From Paramoeba atlantica (lineage: Eukaryota > Discosea), in contig CDRNVI010000023.1 of NCBI GenBank assembly GCA_977017575.1, positions 62,001 through 126,000 on the forward strand: a stretch of 64,000 bases of DNA, in the 5' to 3' direction. Below the pieces are notes generated by a model. The model searched no databases. It was not told the origin of the DNA and saw only the letters and a program-made list of their open reading frames with translations. Below, in pieces: positions 19,660 to 30,060 of the stretch. The translations under genes and the position numbers were made by a program. How positions within the stretch are numbered: position 1 is the first letter of the stretch; every line of letters begins with the position of its first letter.

Positions 19660-19892
19660 GCGATAAGACGAGGCGGAGCCACGCCCAGTGGTCTTCAAGG
19701 GAGGTCACCATGGCGCATGGCTCCCCGGGAAGGAAAGGGCGCGAAAGGAAGAAATCCGGGGAGGGAAGAAAACTCGCTCAAAGAGTGAGCCGGGGAGGGG
19801 TGATGGGGTGGAAGCGCGTCCCCTACTTTGCCGAGAAAGAGGGACAGTTTCGGCCTTAGTGCCGGCCGGCAACGGGCATATGAACAGTAAGA

Positions 19893-20879
19893 CTATGCCC
19901 GTTGCCGGGGAAAGAAAAGATAAACAAGGTACAGAAACTGTATCTTTATAGCGTTCCCAAGAACTTCTTTTGGACGCTCATTTATTTCAAATGCAACGCG
20001 GCGCACCTCTTCCTGCGACTGGGCAAGAAACGGGAGCTTTTTAGGATAATAGTCGCGCACTAGGCCATTAAAATTTTCAACGCCCCCCTTCTCCCAGCTC
20101 GCATACGGCTTGCAGAAAAAGGAAATGCAGTCATACGCCTGGTTGATTATCTCGTGCTTTGCGAATTCCGTACCATTGTCGTATGTAATGCTTTGCACAC
20201 GGTAGCCTTTGAGAGCTTCAACGATCATGTCAGCCACATGATCTGACTTTTTGTTCTCAAGTTTACGCAGTATTCCAAATCTACTCTTCCGCTCGATCAG
20301 GCTTAAAAGATATCCGCTGTGTTTGGCGCCTTCGATGAGATCAGCTTCCCAATCTCCATATCTCTCTCTGTTGTTTATTATCTCAGGGCGTTCAGAAATA
20401 TCTACACGATTTTGAATACGAAATCGATTCGAGCCACGGCGACGCCGACATCGGCGTGAGCCGCCACGGCGGAGAAAACGTCCCAAGTTTCCACCGTAGC
20501 CTTCATCTCGTTTTATAAAATTATAAATCGCCTTCCGAGATGTACTGATACCATGCTCCTTATTCAGAGTGACACTAATCTGTTGCGGGCTGTATCGCCG
20601 TTCCAGAAGGCTGGTCACTAGTCCAGTTACTTCGCCGTCTACTTTCCGGTGGCGGACCAAGCGCTTTGACATTGTATTCTTCGCCGTTCGTTCGGCCAAG
20701 CGAGGGTCATACACGTTTCGCTTGCAGCCCCGCTTCAATTCACGGCTGAGTCCTGACTGCGTAATCCCTACTTGTTCTGCAATCTCCTCCTGTGACATCT
20801 CTCCGTTATTATATAACAATGCGATATGCGACCGATGAGTTGAATCGATGCGTGTGCTGACTCTACCTTCCACCGTCAT
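19893..20879 (-). pseudogene. IS30-family-like transposase, C-terminus replaced by spliced-leader/LINE sequence
   Basis: 328 codons. N-terminal helix-turn-helix (MSQEEIAEQVGITQSGLSRE), a second DNA-binding region, a basic linker (~132-152) and an rve/DDE core: GDWEADLIEG (D180), ITYDNGTEFA (D234) and KGGVENFNGLVRDYYPK (E268). D234 and E268 are 33 residues apart, the IS30 signature, and INERPKEVLG matches the conserved end of the family. From about residue 309 the frame runs into spliced-leader and LINE leader sequence, so the last ~10-20 native residues are missing; otherwise there is no stop or frameshift. IS30 elements are bacterial insertion sequences; bacterial contamination is unlikely because family A repeats found elsewhere in the window flank it on both sides. 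Confidence 0.85.
19922..19955 (-). other. Spliced-leader mini-exon-like sequence, copy 1
   Basis: On the minus strand: AACGCTATAAAG followed by ATACAGTTTCTGTACCTTG and TTT. The kinetoplastid spliced leader has AACGCTAT near its start and CAGTTTCTGTACTTTATTG at its end. No GT donor follows, so this is not an SL RNA gene but exon sequence joined to something else. Confidence 0.75.
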
Positions 20880-20906
20880 TCACAGAAAATTAACAAAAAA
20901 TGTATT

Positions 20907-21066
20907 ATGACAGATAAGGGTGCAGTATGACAGATAAGGGTGCCTTATGACAGATAAGGGTGTATATGACAGACAAGGGTGCATTATGACAGATAAGGGT
21001 GCATTATGACAGATAAGGGTGCATTTATGACAGATAAGGGTGCATTTATGACAGATAAGGGTGCGG
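20907..21066 (+). repeat. Eight tandem copies of an IS30-like terminal repeat
   Basis: ATGACAGATAAGGGTGC starts at 20907, 20927, 20947, 20966, 20986, 21006, 21027 and 21048, separated by 2-4 bases; one copy has GACAGAC. The last copy abuts resumed family A sequence. Confidence 0.92.
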
Positions 21067-21680
21067 GTGCCCCCCCCTACCCGGGGGTGATCCCCGCGCG
21101 CATGCGCAGGACGGGTCCGCCAAGTTCGGATTTTTTCGGAATTTTTTTTTTGAAAAAAAATTCAACTGGGCGAAAAAAATGGCTAAAAAAATATTTTTTC
21201 CAAAATCGTTTCCCCTATTGTATTTTTATAGTTTGAGACCTATACAAGCAGTATAGGCTTTCTCCGCAGTTGTTTTCGCAGGCTAGCTCTTCTTCGAGCC
21301 GTGGTATGCCCGCGAAATTGGCCCATTTTTGACTAAAAGGGATGAAAAAGTATTTTTCACCCCTTTCATTTTTGGACCCCAAGCGGCCCTTTTGGGTCGA
21401 AAAAATGGTGTGGTTGGAGTCGTATTCTCTACCCAATACGGTTGGTAGGCTTTCAGTCCTGCCTACGAGTGATTTCCCGCACGCAAATGTCGGATTTAGT
21501 GCTCTGAGAGCTAAAATACGCAAAAATGGCCTCATTTTTACCCAAAAATCGGCGATTTTTGGCTATAATCATTCTGTTTTCTTCAGCTTTCCAGACCAAA
21601 TTTTCTTTTTTAGGCTCTTCGTTAAACGCGGTGGTAGTTTTCGACGCGAAGATCGCAGCATGAGTGACTTAAGAATGGCT
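21067..21680 (+). repeat. Right part of the split family A repeat
   Basis: Resumes at the CCTACCCGGGGGTGA block and runs through the CCGCCAAGTTCGGATTTTTT, TCTACCCAATACG and CGGATTTAGTGCTCTGAG blocks to the half hairpin CTTCGTTAAACGCGG, collinear with 63165-63720. Confidence 0.8.
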
Positions 21681-21865
21681 ATAAAAAGATTCCAAAATCG
21701 TTTCCCCTATTGTATTTGTATAGTTTGGGACCTATACTAGCCTTCTCCGCAGTTGTTTTCGCAAGATATCTCTTCTTGAGGCCGTGGTATGCCCTCGAAA
21801 ATGGTCTATTTTTGACTAAAAAAGGTGAAAAAGTATGTTTCAGACCCCAAGGGCCCTTTTTGTGT
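21681..21865 (+). repeat. Second, truncated family A fragment
   Basis: Repeats the AAAATCGTTTCCCCTATTGT block and the following ~170 bp seen just upstream at 21200, then stops. It lies head-to-tail with the longer copy. Confidence 0.7.
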
Positions 21866-22618
21866 CAAAAGAATCATCGGAAGTCAGCTGTTTCATGCAT
21901 AACCTGTATTTCCTGTAACCCGTTGTGCGCTTTCCACATTGGCACGCATGGCACTCAGCGTTTCCTTGAATGCGCGGGATATCTCTTCAATATTTTTCGG
22001 AGCGGTACTTGCGGGACATACAGTGTACTTGCGCAGTACTTGCGGGACAGTATGTTGGCGGTGACGGGCACGTTTTTGTAATTACAGCGCAGGCATGTCT
22101 CCACATCCACAGTGGTAGATACTGCGTCTTCTGGTTCTTGATACACGAGACAACGCCTAGGAGCCAACACCGAAACGGTTTTTTTTCACATTCCGTACAG
22201 TAAAGCTGCGGAAGAGAATCTTGCCCAGACGTACACCCCTGTCCAGCTTCTGTGATAGAAAAGAAAGGTTATGATATTGGATATTGAATACGTATCTAGC
22301 GTCACTTTTGCGTTATCTAAGCATGCATCAATATATCTTTTAAAAACATAAAAAAAAACCCAAAAATATAAAAAAGCGTCTCTCTGCTTATAAGGACCCC
22401 GAGGAAATGATTGAGCTTTGGGGACGGGCCACAGTTGTGTGGGACGCACTTCCCAGTGCCCTATGCGCGTCCACAGCGAGCAGCATACCTCGCCGTATGA
22501 GAGCGGTGATTGCTGCGAGAGGGGGGCATACAAAGTATTAGTTTTACCTTGTTTTTACCGTTTATTAATCAAGAAATAATCCATCTTTTTATCAAAAAAT
22601 CTTCACTCGAAAAAAGTG
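21866..22618. other. Unassigned spacer
   Basis: Contains short open frames only. A minus-strand stretch near 22000-22150 with closely spaced Cys codons (DVETCLRCNYKN) might be a relic of a zinc-binding transposase end, but I cannot assign it. Confidence 0.35.
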
Positions 22619-22620
22619 TA

Positions 22621-24906
22621 AAAAATGTCTCAATAATATTTTTCACTCAAGGGTGTTACAGGTCCTCGTACACCCCCGTTCCCCTGTTTTGCCCGGTATT
22701 ATGTGATAAAAAAAGTTTCTGTTTGGGTCTAAAGAGTGGTTTTTCGGCATAATTAGGTGATGCCCTACCAGGGAAAAATATGCCTATAGTCAAACCGCAT
22801 GCGATAAACATGGGAGGAAGGGCAAAAATCTGAGAATTTGCTCATCTGGGCAGTGAAAAAAATCCTGTGAAACTTTTCAAAAATTCTCATCTTCAAGTAA
22901 AATAACTCGGTTTAATAGGAAAGGAAGATCCGAGGAGTCTGCAGGCCATCCTGGGAGAGTGTGAGAGCCTACTCTTTGTTTTAGGTGGAGGAGATTTCAT
23001 CATCAATGCTCGTGTCTTGTCAAAGACGTGTCATCTCTGAAAGAAGAACATCGAAAAGAAAAAGAAAAATTACTTTTTTTTTTAAATTTTGTCAAAGGCA
23101 GACGCGGTTTTCACAGAGATATAAATACTTAAACATGTTCCTCTGAACTAGAACTTGCAGAAAGTTGCATAATTTCTATCGAAATACTAAAGTGGATGAA
23201 ATATTCACTGTAGTATTTCAGTAAGGGATCTTCTTTCCTCCATACAAAATAACCATTTCCATTCGTTTTTTAAAAGTACGGTGCAGTTTATAACATTCCT
23301 TCCGACAAGCAGGAGACTTCAAGTATCGATCGCACACTTCCTTTATTTCACTCACGGTATTTGGTCTATGTTTATTCTTGTACAGCTTGAGAATACTCCA
23401 GAAATTTTCTATTGGGTTTAGATTCGGGGAGTCCGCTGGCCATCTTGGGAGAGTCTGAGCACTCTTCACCTCTTTACAAAGCCGCAGAGCCTCAACCCGG
23501 GGATGAGATTTCCACCAGGCGATTGTTAGTATGGCACTTGTGCCCAGGCGCGTTATCGTCCATAAAAATTTTGTTTCCTATCTTTTCCCACGGAAGATAC
23601 GTCTTTTGCAAAAAGCAACTTCGATAATACAATGTTCCGAGCCCTTCTTTTGGAGGAATTTCTTCTTGACCCCCGTTTCGAGTATATTCGTCGTAAAAAG
23701 ATTTGAATTCACACCAGTGATGGAGGAAATTCCCGTCGACATCCATAGCGCCTCATAACATTATTTGAGGTGGATGGTCCGTGCGGGATTTGGATACTGG
23801 GGAATCCGGGTGTTGCCAGGTTTTTCTGGATGAGTCACCGGCCTGTATCATAACTTCGTCAGAAAAAATTAGGCGCGAAAAAAAAAATTGGTCTCGATTG
23901 TCCTGTTCTTGCAGCATTGCTTGTGCAAAGCGAACTCGGGCTTCCATCTTTGATACACTCAGACAAAGAGTATGAACTTTGGGTCCGTAGTGATACTTAT
24001 GGTGCAATAATAATTGGCGTACCTTCTTGCGAGAAGGGACGATCTTGAAGTTTGTCAGCTTCACGTACGCGCATTGAATATCTGTAATTGTACGGTATGA
24101 GCCGTACATAGAAATTGCTTGCGGCAAAAGGTCAGTAGCCGCATCGTAGTGTTCCCATTTCATAATGGAATTTCATCCTGCTCCTCTCCGGTGGAAACTT
24201 TGACAGGAGAATTCCAGAGCCGCCGACATGTCGTGCGCTCCAGAGAAAACATGTAGCCCAACTCCCAACGTTGCACTCGTCCCGTTGATTGAATCTTTTT
24301 GAAGGCAAACGTGTCTTCCTCATTGAGCGCCCCTTTTCCGTGGACTAGGATTGGTAGAGAATCGGTATCTCGCGGTTTTCTTCCACGCTTGCGCTTGGAA
24401 CTGAAACGCCCGCGCCGTATAACTGAATCCCCTTCATCAGAAGAAGGTACTTCTTCAACGGGTCGTTGCTGAAGGTAGCTCAAGATATTTAGGAGTTTGA
24501 TTTCTTTAGCGGCTCTTTTCTCGCTTTCCAGGGTAACTCCTTGAGATAACTCCTAAAGATAGAAGTATACATAAATCGTGGTAAAATAACCTTAAAAAAC
24601 AAAAAAAGAACACAATTCGTTACTGAAAAACGCGGAAAAAACGAACCTTTTTTGCTTAGCCACCACAGCTGAAACAAGGGGTGAAAAACGCATTTTTTAC
24701 ATGCTCTGGCGAATCATCTACGTACTTTGCTGAAAAAATTATTCGAAAAGATCATCTGGTGCGCTCAATCAATGGTCAGTGGCCTCATGGTCAGTGTGAT
24801 GGTACATACCCCTACATAACCCCCATATACTATGACAACGATTCGTCTTTCATTTCAAAAATAGTCACTCAACAAAATATTTTTTCATAACAATTGAGAC
24901 ATTTTT
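22621..24906 (-). mobile_element. Tc1/mariner-type element, 2.3 kb
   Basis: Inverted ends AAAAATGTCTCAAT (22621) and its complement ATTGAGACATTTTT (ending 24906), each flanked by TA. The broken transposase on the minus strand fills the middle. Longer than the 9.4 kb element and of a different subfamily. Confidence 0.82.
23218..24483 (-). pseudogene. Tc1-like transposase with two frameshifts and one nonsense codon
   Basis: N-terminal part from 24483 has a basic stretch and a helix-turn-helix region. At ~24162 the frame shifts (TTATGAAATGG overlap). The next part holds LIFSDEVMIQ (first Asp) and ends ...PPQIML-stop-GAMDVDG, where a TGA replaces the Trp codon of the usual MLWGA motif. The following part holds FMDDNAPGHK (second Asp). 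A second frameshift at ~23490 leads to WPADSPNLNPIENFWS (third acidic residue) and the end at 23218. A non-functional copy; the same species uses TGA as a stop in host genes, so readthrough is not implied. Confidence 0.85.
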
Positions 24907-24969
24907 TAACGTCACTGTACTTAGAACGGTGTTCCGTGTTCCCGGAACAGTGTTCCGTGTTCCAAGGAA

Positions 24970-25863
24970 TCACAACGTATGAAGAGTAGCTAATTGTGTC
25001 TGTTTATTTTCTTTGAATGTACGTGCCTTACGGCGATTTCGCAGTAAACTACTACGTTTTTTCGTTTGGTTTTTTTGTCTATGTGACTCACTCTGCTGCT
25101 TCATTTTGGATTTCATTTCACTCCTGGTTATTTTTTCATAAGTTTCCGCACCCTTTTTCCGTTTTCTAGAGCATTTTATGATTTTTGTCTCACCTTTCTC
25201 CTCTAAAATCTTTTTCACTTCCTCCCCATACTCATCAATACTCGCCCCGTCACCCCCGTCATGCTTGAGAAAAGCACACGAGCAAGACTCTCGCGACTTC
25301 CATTCCTGTACTATTGGCGATGTAGAAGGCAATATTGCTACCGAATCGTTGTAGAGGCTTCTGTTGCCAACTTCCCATTACACACATTCTGCATTCCGCA
25401 TCAAACCGAATGCAGACTTAACAAAGTCATTTTTATGTTGATTATAGTGTAATAATTTGTGGTGATCAATTGAGGCGAAAAACCTTTCTACACGGTTTCT
25501 GATACGGTGAGACTTCATATCAAAAAAGCCTAATGCTTCCACGAGAATCGTGTAGTCCAATGGAGCTTCGCACAATACCCGGGAAACACTACTGATAGTC
25601 GGATTTTCCAATAACAACTTTCGTTTTGTCACCCATTCCACACAGAGCGTCGTTACCGCCTCTGCCAAACGATCCATAATTTCTTTTGGGGGGAGGGAAG
25701 TAAACTGCTCTAGTGGGACCATAAGGGAAATCGTACACGGTCGCTTCAGCACACGTTTAATACCGTACACAACCCACTTACGCAGGCGTTCATACAGCTC
25801 TGGTGTTGGATCCACGTAAGGATCACCCGATTCATCAGGCGGAGGTAATTCCATGGAAGGCAA
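24970..25863 (-). pseudogene. Unrecognised 298-codon frame with one internal TAA
   Basis: A 161-residue frame (25863-25378) and a 120-residue basic frame (25332-24970) are in the same reading frame, separated only by a TAA at 25378-25380 and 15 codons. The first part is helical with a conserved-looking LYERLRKWVVYGIKRVLKR start; the second is Lys/Arg-rich (RKRKKGAETYEK). No family recognised. Being on the minus strand beside a transposon, it is more likely part of a mobile element than a host gene. Confidence 0.4.
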
Positions 25864-26206
25864 ACAAATACGACAAAAAGAATTTATAGTGAGTAAAATG
25901 TCGGGGATTATTGATCGTTAGGCGCTTTGTTAAAATTTTTGAAGGGCATTCCAAATACTAAATTTTTTTACTTGTATTTCATCAGCTCATCTTCTGAGGC
26001 CGAAATAATAGCCATTCGTGCTTTCAATTTCCCATTTTTATCGTTCGTGTGTTGTCCATGCAGTATCGATACGCTACCGAACTCTATACAAGTAAGTGTG
26101 TCACACCTTGGGTAATATTTTCTTCAGGAATTTTATTGATGAGATCACACATAGTAGTACAAAGAAATAGGGGATTGTGTAGGACTTCATTCAATCGTAA
26201 TAGAAA

Positions 26207-27797
26207 ATGTCGGATGATCAACTGACTCACGTTAATAAATGTAGCTCTGCTCGAGGAAAGATTCGTGGTGCCTGTTTCCCTCCAGAAATCGAACTTGCAC
26301 TATTTACAAAATATCTTAAAAATACGGATTTCACGTGGAATTCTCATGTTCCTGCCTGTAAGTGGTCTGGAATTCGTTGCACCGACCTTACCATGTCTGA
26401 TGCCGTTACAGACCTTGACTGGGGATTCCGTAACCTTCAAGGAACTCCACAATGGGGACACATACCTTCGTCTGTACGCCGAATAAATTTTCTTTTTTAG
26501 GCTCTTCGTTAAACGCGGTGGTTGTTTTCAACTTAGAAGTCACTCATGCTGCGCGCTTCGCGTTGAAAACTGCCGCCGCGTTTAACGAAGAGCCCAAAAA
26601 AGAAAATCTAGCCTGGAAAACGGAAAGATTATAGCCAAAAATAGCCGAATTTCGGGTAAAAATGGGGTGATTTTCGCGTATTTTTCCTCTCAGAGCACTA
26701 AATCCGACATTTGCGCGTGGGAAATCACTCGTAGGCATGAATGAAAGCCTACCGAACGTATTGGGTAGAGAATACGACTCCAACCATACCATTCTTTCGA
26801 CACAAAAATGCCCCTTTAGGTCCGAAAAATACTTTTTCACCTTTTTTAGTCAAAATTGGGTCATTTTGAGGGGCGCACCACATTTCGAAGAAGTGATACC
26901 TTGCGAAAACAACTGCGTAGAAAGCTAGTGTAGGTCCCAAACTATCAAAATACAATAGGGGAAACGATTTTGGAAAAATATTTTTTTTGTCATTTTTTTC
27001 ACCAAGTTGAATTTTTTTTCAAATTTTTTTTCCGAAAAAATCCGAACTTGGCGGACCCGTCCTGCGGATACGCGGGGGGGTCACCCCCGGGTAGGGGGGT
27101 GGAAAATGCGCGCCAAGACCCTGGCTACCCTTCCTGCGGTTTTTTTTCGAAAACTAATTTTTTCGAAAAAATTTGCTCGACCATGCCCCCCCCCCGTGGA
27201 CCCCCCCCATGGACCCCCCATTTTTTTCAATTTTTTTTTTCAGTTTTGGACCACCGGAGCCCCCTTTTATATTTTTTTCTTCTATTATATTACTGTGTTC
27301 CCCTTTATATTTTCACTGTTTTTGTTCACTTTTTTTTCAATAATCGAGTGTAGAGCGGTAGTTTTACAACCACCGCAATGGTACACTAGATCTAGAGAAT
27401 ATGCCGCCTGATATGAGTGATGCAAGTTTTGGTTCAAACTTTTTTTGGTGGCACACTCGATCTTAGTACGTTACCCGCGGATCTTTTGCAATTTCACGCA
27501 TATAAAAACTCCTTTGTGGGTTCTCTAAATCTTACTACATTACCACAATCACTGCAATATCTGGACCTCAGCGCTAACCTCTTTTCGATTTGAGTCGTCT
27601 TCCCCATGGTTTATTAGTTCTTGATCTGGCATCAAATCGCCTGGAGAAGGTAACAGGGTTAGATTTACTGCCTTCCACCTTGGAAGAGCTGAACCTTGCG
27701 AAGAACCTTGAGCTTTGTGGAGAGTACAATAAAGCCTCGTTACCTGTGTCTCTTGATTTTGAAATCCTAGAGGCAAACCTAGCTGGTGTAGGGGCAT
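26207..27797 (+). pseudogene. LRR gene copy 1, broken by a family A insertion
   Basis: Starts like copy 2 (MSDDQLTHVNKCSSARGK) and matches it for 93 codons to about 26487. A family A element occupies 26488-27378 and 89 bp of gene sequence present in copy 2 (28514-28602) are missing. The remainder (27379-27797) has further small changes: a T-rich change in the repeat near 27440 and a 10-base loss near 27585. It cannot make the full product. Confidence 0.92.
26488..27378 (-). repeat. Family A repeat inserted in the LRR gene
   Basis: Minus-oriented, ~890 bp, nearly collinear with the complete copy at 62849-63772: terminal hairpin with CTCTTCGTTAAACGCGG, the AGCACTAAATCCGAC block, the long C-rich segment near 27180, and the other end at GGTAGTTTTACAACCACCGC. 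This copy and the 63 kb one are similar enough to suggest recent movement. Confidence 0.9.
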
Positions 27798-28231
27798 AGT
27801 TTAGGTCTACAAGTACAAACGACGGAAACCGATTTGTGAACACAAAATTATTTGGACAAGCATGCGGTCTTTGTGATACTCTTCTCCATTACACTTATTT
27901 TCTTCAGAGCAATATTTATAGAATTTTAGAGGCGAGAGGCTGTGGATGTGGATGTGATCATTATGAATGACAGGAGGAGTACTACTGGTATCGTAAGTCA
28001 TTTTAGTAATGGCATTTTTATATATTTTCGTATCCACAATTTGATTCACATTAAAAACGTACAAAACGTTTGTGTGTTGTCCATACAGTATCGATACGCT
28101 ACCGAACTCTATACAAGTAAGTGTGTCACACCTTGGGTAATATTTTCTTCAGGAATTTTATTGATGAGATCACACATAGTAGTACAAAGAAATAGGGGAT
28201 TGTGTAGGACTTCATTCAATCGTAATAGAAA

Positions 28232-29032
28232 ATGTCGGATGATCAACTGACTCACGTTAATAAATGTAGCTCTGCTCGAGGAAAGATTCGTGGTGCCTGT
28301 TTCCCTCCAGAAGTCGAACTTGCACTATTTACAAAATATCTTAAAAATACGGATTTCACGTGGAATTCTCATGTTCCTGCCTGTAAGTGGTCTGGAATTC
28401 GTTGCACCGACCTTACCATGTCTGATGCTGTTACACACCTTGACTGGGGATTCCGTAACCTTCAAGGAACTCCACAATGGGGACACATACCTTCGTCTGT
28501 ACGCCTAATAAATGTCTTTGTTAATGAGCTAACGGGAGTGGTGCCACTCAGCCTTCTACCTCGTGGACTTGACGAATTGGATTTGGGAGGCAACATATTC
28601 AGTGGTACACTAGATCTAGAGAATATGCCACCTGATGTGAGTGATGCGAGTTTTGGTTCAAACTTGTTTAATGGCACACTCGAGCTGGGTACGCTACCCG
28701 CGGATCTTTTGCAATTTCGCGCATACAAAAATTCCTTTGTAGGGTCTCTAAATCTTACTACATTACCACAATCACTGGAGCATCTGGACCTCAGCGCTAA
28801 CCTATTTTCAGGTGGTATCGATTTGAGTCGTCTTCCCCATGGTTTATTAGTTCTTGATCTGGCATCAAATCGCCTGGAGAAGGTAACAGGGTTAGATTTA
28901 CTGCCTTCCACCTTGGAAGAGTTGAACCTTGCGAAGAACCTTGAGCTTTGTGGAGAGTACAATAAAGCCTCGTTACCTGTGTCTCTTGATTTTGAAATCC
29001 TAGAGACAAACCTAGTTGGTGTAGGGGCATAG
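28232..29032 (+). CDS. Leucine-rich-repeat protein, copy 2 (intact)
   Basis: 266 residues. A cap with PACKWSGIRC (C51-C58) preceded by FTWNSHV is followed by eight or so repeats (RGLDELDLGGNIFSGTLDL, QSLEHLDLSANLFSGGIDL and others), ending in a short LPVSLDFEILETNLVGVGA tail. No signal peptide or membrane segment is seen after this ATG; a candidate splice acceptor (ATTTTCTTCAG, ending 28153) lies ~80 bases upstream and no in-frame ATG intervenes, so the start is well supported. The protein may be cytosolic or use an unconventional route, unlike its relative at 5006. Function unknown beyond the LRR fold, which usually binds protein or glycan ligands. Confidence 0.85.
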   Translation: MSDDQLTHVNKCSSARGKIRGACFPPEVELALFTKYLKNTDFTWNSHVPACKWSGIRCTDLTMSDAVTHLDWGFRNLQGTPQWGHIPSSVRLINVFVNELTGVVPLSLLPRGLDELDLGGNIFSGTLDLENMPPDVSDASFGSNLFNGTLELGTLPADLLQFRAYKNSFVGSLNLTTLPQSLEHLDLSANLFSGGIDLSRLPHGLLVLDLASNRLEKVTGLDLLPSTLEELNLAKNLELCGEYNKASLPVSLDFEILETNLVGVGA

Positions 29033-29124
29033 TTTAGGTCTACAAGTACAAACGACGGAAACCAATTTGTGAACACAAAATTATTTGGACAAGCATGCGG
29101 TCTTTGTGACACTCTTCTCCGTTA

Positions 29125-29559
29125 AAAGGACCCAGAAGTGCGCATTTTTATCTTTTTCTTAAATTTCCCCATTTTATAAAACATTTCACTCTAAAGTAAC
29201 CTCTACATATCTGCAGTACACTTGCACGTCCATCAAGAGTCTACGTAGAGGATGCCCGCAGTGCTCTCCACGTTTTAATTTCCCGTTGACAACCTCACGG
29301 CTAAACTTTAAGCCAGCGTTGCGGCTTTGTCTTCACGTCCAAGCATGTTTGTGCCACGAGTGTGTACTTTTTATGAACCCATTCATGAACTCAACTGTCT
29401 GCATATGGACTTCCGTCTCTCAATCAATCCAATGACGTCGATGATTTACGACTCCGTGACGCAAATCATCACCCAACGCAGCACTTCCTCACCAACGATC
29501 CGTTCAAAGGACGGTCCTAGGGCCCACTGCCAAGTCTAACACTTCGGGATTAGTGGAGC
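29125..29559. other. Unassigned sequence after the LRR duplication
   Basis: No gene recognised. May be the outer part of the decayed element whose transposase piece lies at 29560-29940. Confidence 0.35.
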
Positions 29560-29940
29560 ACTGCGCGACGATCAGCGAGAGAGTTCGACCTTATTATAGC
29601 GATTGGTCTTCACGACAACATTTACCCATTGCGAACCATCGGCCCGTAGTCGACGTACACGATTATTTTCGCCCCGCTTAGCCTTCGAGAAGCAAATCTC
29701 TTCTGCATAAATGCTCACGGTTCCCTCAGCCTCGCTACGCCGCATGTCATGGGATAAGGATTAATTCTAACATGTTTGCCAGCCGAGTGATCGCTTTTGC
29801 CCCAAGTCCACTCTCCGTTGAGATCTGTAACCGGCTATTTCCAGATGTGATGCCGTATAAGACTTTAAAAACCTGGTTTGCGGTGCGCCCATATGTGGTC
29901 GTCAGAAGAGGTTCCAAAAAATAGTTTTGCCGCAACACTT
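29560..29940 (-). pseudogene. Transposase fragment, family uncertain
   Basis: On the minus strand a short frame reads SIYAEEICFSKAKRGENN then SQWVNVVVKTNRY, which resembles the region around the first catalytic residue of a Merlin/ISXO2 or Tc1-type transposase; an adjacent 63-codon frame (29938-29747) would be its upstream helical part. Too decayed for a firm family call. It could be the continuation of the pieces at 31262-32300. Confidence 0.35.
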
Positions 29941-30060
29941 TCTACGATCGAAGCGTAACCAATCTTGGGTAAAGTGAAAGAGAATTCGTCTTTTCCAAAA
30001 TATTATTAAATTTTTCAAAATAATTATACCAAAAAGGTCATTATTATGCTTCTATCTTAG

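Larger units (their letters stand above)
19300..19955 (-). mobile_element. Probable 5' fragment of a LINE starting with spliced-leader sequence
   Basis: Read on the minus strand it begins with spliced-leader-like sequence (19955-19922), then a hairpin (CAACGGGCATA with TATGCCCGTTG), then a block containing GACCTCCCTTGAAGACC that resembles GACCTCCCTCGAGGTCC in the 5' leader of the complete LINE (near 57575). Two 76 bp direct repeats follow. No reverse transcriptase is attached, so only the 5' part is present. Its lower boundary is uncertain. Confidence 0.45.
18550..21066 (-). mobile_element. IS30-family-like transposon with multiplied terminal repeats
   Basis: 2.5 kb interrupting a family A repeat. 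The left end carries two inverted copies of GCACCCTTATCTGTCAT; the right end carries eight tandem copies of ATGACAGATAAGGGTGC, spaced ~20 bp. The minus-strand transposase sits beside the right end. The left half also contains A/C-rich low-complexity sequence, a long hairpin and what looks like a LINE 5' fragment, so the original element was shorter than the present 2.5 kb. Confidence 0.75.
26048..29124 (+). repeat. Tandem duplication of an LRR gene and its flanks
   Basis: Copy 1 (26048-27893) and copy 2 (28073-29124) are nearly identical over the upstream region (from GTGTGTTGTCCATAC-like sequence), the gene and ~90 bp of downstream sequence. Copy 1 is interrupted by a family A insertion. The near identity implies a recent duplication. 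Confidence 0.92.

Noticed and set aside
19299-19859. 186-codon plus-strand frame as a gene
   Set aside because: It covers the two 76 bp repeats and a presumed LINE leader in antisense; protein is low-complexity with no domain.
20907-21066. CRISPR-like array of eight repeats
   Set aside because: Spacers are only 2-4 bases, and the repeats match the inverted end of a transposon.
23218-25380. Reassigned stop codons, because TGA, TAG and TAA each occur once inside otherwise open transposon frames
   Set aside because: All host genes here end at ordinary stops (TGA, TAG and TAA are all used) and none has an internal stop; single stops in mobile elements are better explained by decay.
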